Below are positions 63,865 to 64,000 of a DNA stretch of 64,000 bases, in pieces. This DNA is from Bacteroidia bacterium (GTDB lineage Bacteria > Bacteroidota > Bacteroidia > B-17B0 > Aurantibacillaceae): NCBI GenBank assembly GCA_026003255.1, contig BPGX01000001.1, positions 186,001 through 250,000 of the forward strand. The letters are read 5' to 3'. The translations under genes and the position numbers were made by a program. The notes beneath the pieces were generated by a model. The model ran no database searches. It saw only the letters and a program-made list of their open reading frames with translations, and had not been told where the DNA came from. Numbering within the stretch: the stretch's first letter is position 1; every line of letters starts with the position of its first letter.

Positions 63865-64000
63865 ATGGAAAATACTTCTATTAAACACTACTGTGGATTT
63901 GTAAATATTATAGGATGTCCTAATGCTGGTAAATCTACACTCATTAATGCTATCATGGGATTTAAACTCAATATCGTTACTCCCAAGGCACAAACTACCA
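63865..64000 (+). CDS. era: GTPase Era, N-terminal fragment
   Basis: The gene is cut by the right edge; about 45 codons are visible. The start [26 protein letters not shown] (shown up to the P-loop) and the following [18 protein letters not shown] match Era, with G1 motif GCPNAGKST and the switch I segment after it. Era binds 16S rRNA and assists 30S assembly. It follows the protease gene by 98 bases with no clear terminator between. Confidence 0.9.
   Translation, partial: MENTSIKHYCGFVNIIGCPNAGKSTLINAIMGFKLNIVTPKAQTT

Overview
The window is an AT-rich chromosomal segment from a member of the Bacteroidota. The evidence is four proteins with C-terminal type IX secretion (T9SS type A) sorting domains, a PorE-like TPR/beta-propeller/OmpA protein, a MurF-alanine racemase fusion, DUF2490 and DUF5683 proteins, futalosine-pathway menaquinone genes, and repeated promoter -7 elements of the TAnnTTTG type. 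I cannot name a genus. MurE carries the DNPR motif of meso-diaminopimelate-adding enzymes, so the cell wall should be the usual Gram-negative type.

Layout. 1-5.2 kb is a minus-strand operon read from a promoter near 5160: PfkB-type sugar kinase, hisS, lhgO, a polytopic GT-C-like membrane protein and the start of a WbqC-family gene. 5.6-6.7 kb holds a small lipoprotein, rplU and rpmA with a terminator. 6.7-11.3 kb holds a stand-alone C-terminal transketolase half, an outer-membrane protein, mqnB (frameshifted), mqnD and an M28 peptidase. 11.3-17.4 kb is an accessory stretch with two copies of a dispersed repeat, a DUF2490 protein, a LuxR-type response regulator, a long secreted protein and a T9SS subtilase. 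17.7-21.7 kb holds tdk, murF-alr and a FemAB-like acyltransferase. 21.7-31.4 kb holds a 1111-residue T9SS protein, a CoA transferase, acetyltransferases, a TolC-family protein, a cupin and a second T9SS protein. 31.3-36.2 kb holds a holin-like membrane protein, frr, a Lys/Ser-rich basic protein, dacB, a YihY/BrkB protein and DUF5683. 36.2-42.6 kb holds another T9SS cargo, adjoining inverted-repeat elements, the PorE-like gene and a heme-type TonB receptor.

42.6-58.6 kb is a complete dcw cluster on the plus strand: mraZ, rsmH, ftsL-like, ftsI, murE, mraY, murD, ftsW, murG, murC, ftsQ, ftsA, ftsZ. Its leader carries three perfect DnaA boxes and a three-unit MraZ operator. murC is broken by one extra A in a run of eight. 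murF is not in the cluster but lies 25 kb upstream, fused to alr. After ftsZ come a TsaC/Sua5-type gene, a decayed IS30-family element, a CPA1-type antiporter, a repeat-tailed lipoprotein, a sigma factor paired with a membrane-bound trypsin-like protease that has an anti-sigma-like N-terminus, and the beginning of era.

The most interesting items are the sigma factor/protease pair at 62.1-63.8 kb, the repeat family whose ends abut stop codons, and the DnaA-box/MraZ-box leader of the dcw cluster. Three homopolymer-associated frameshifts (mqnB, murC, IS30 transposase) need to be separated into sequencing error, slippage or decay. No tRNA, rRNA or CRISPR array was recognised.
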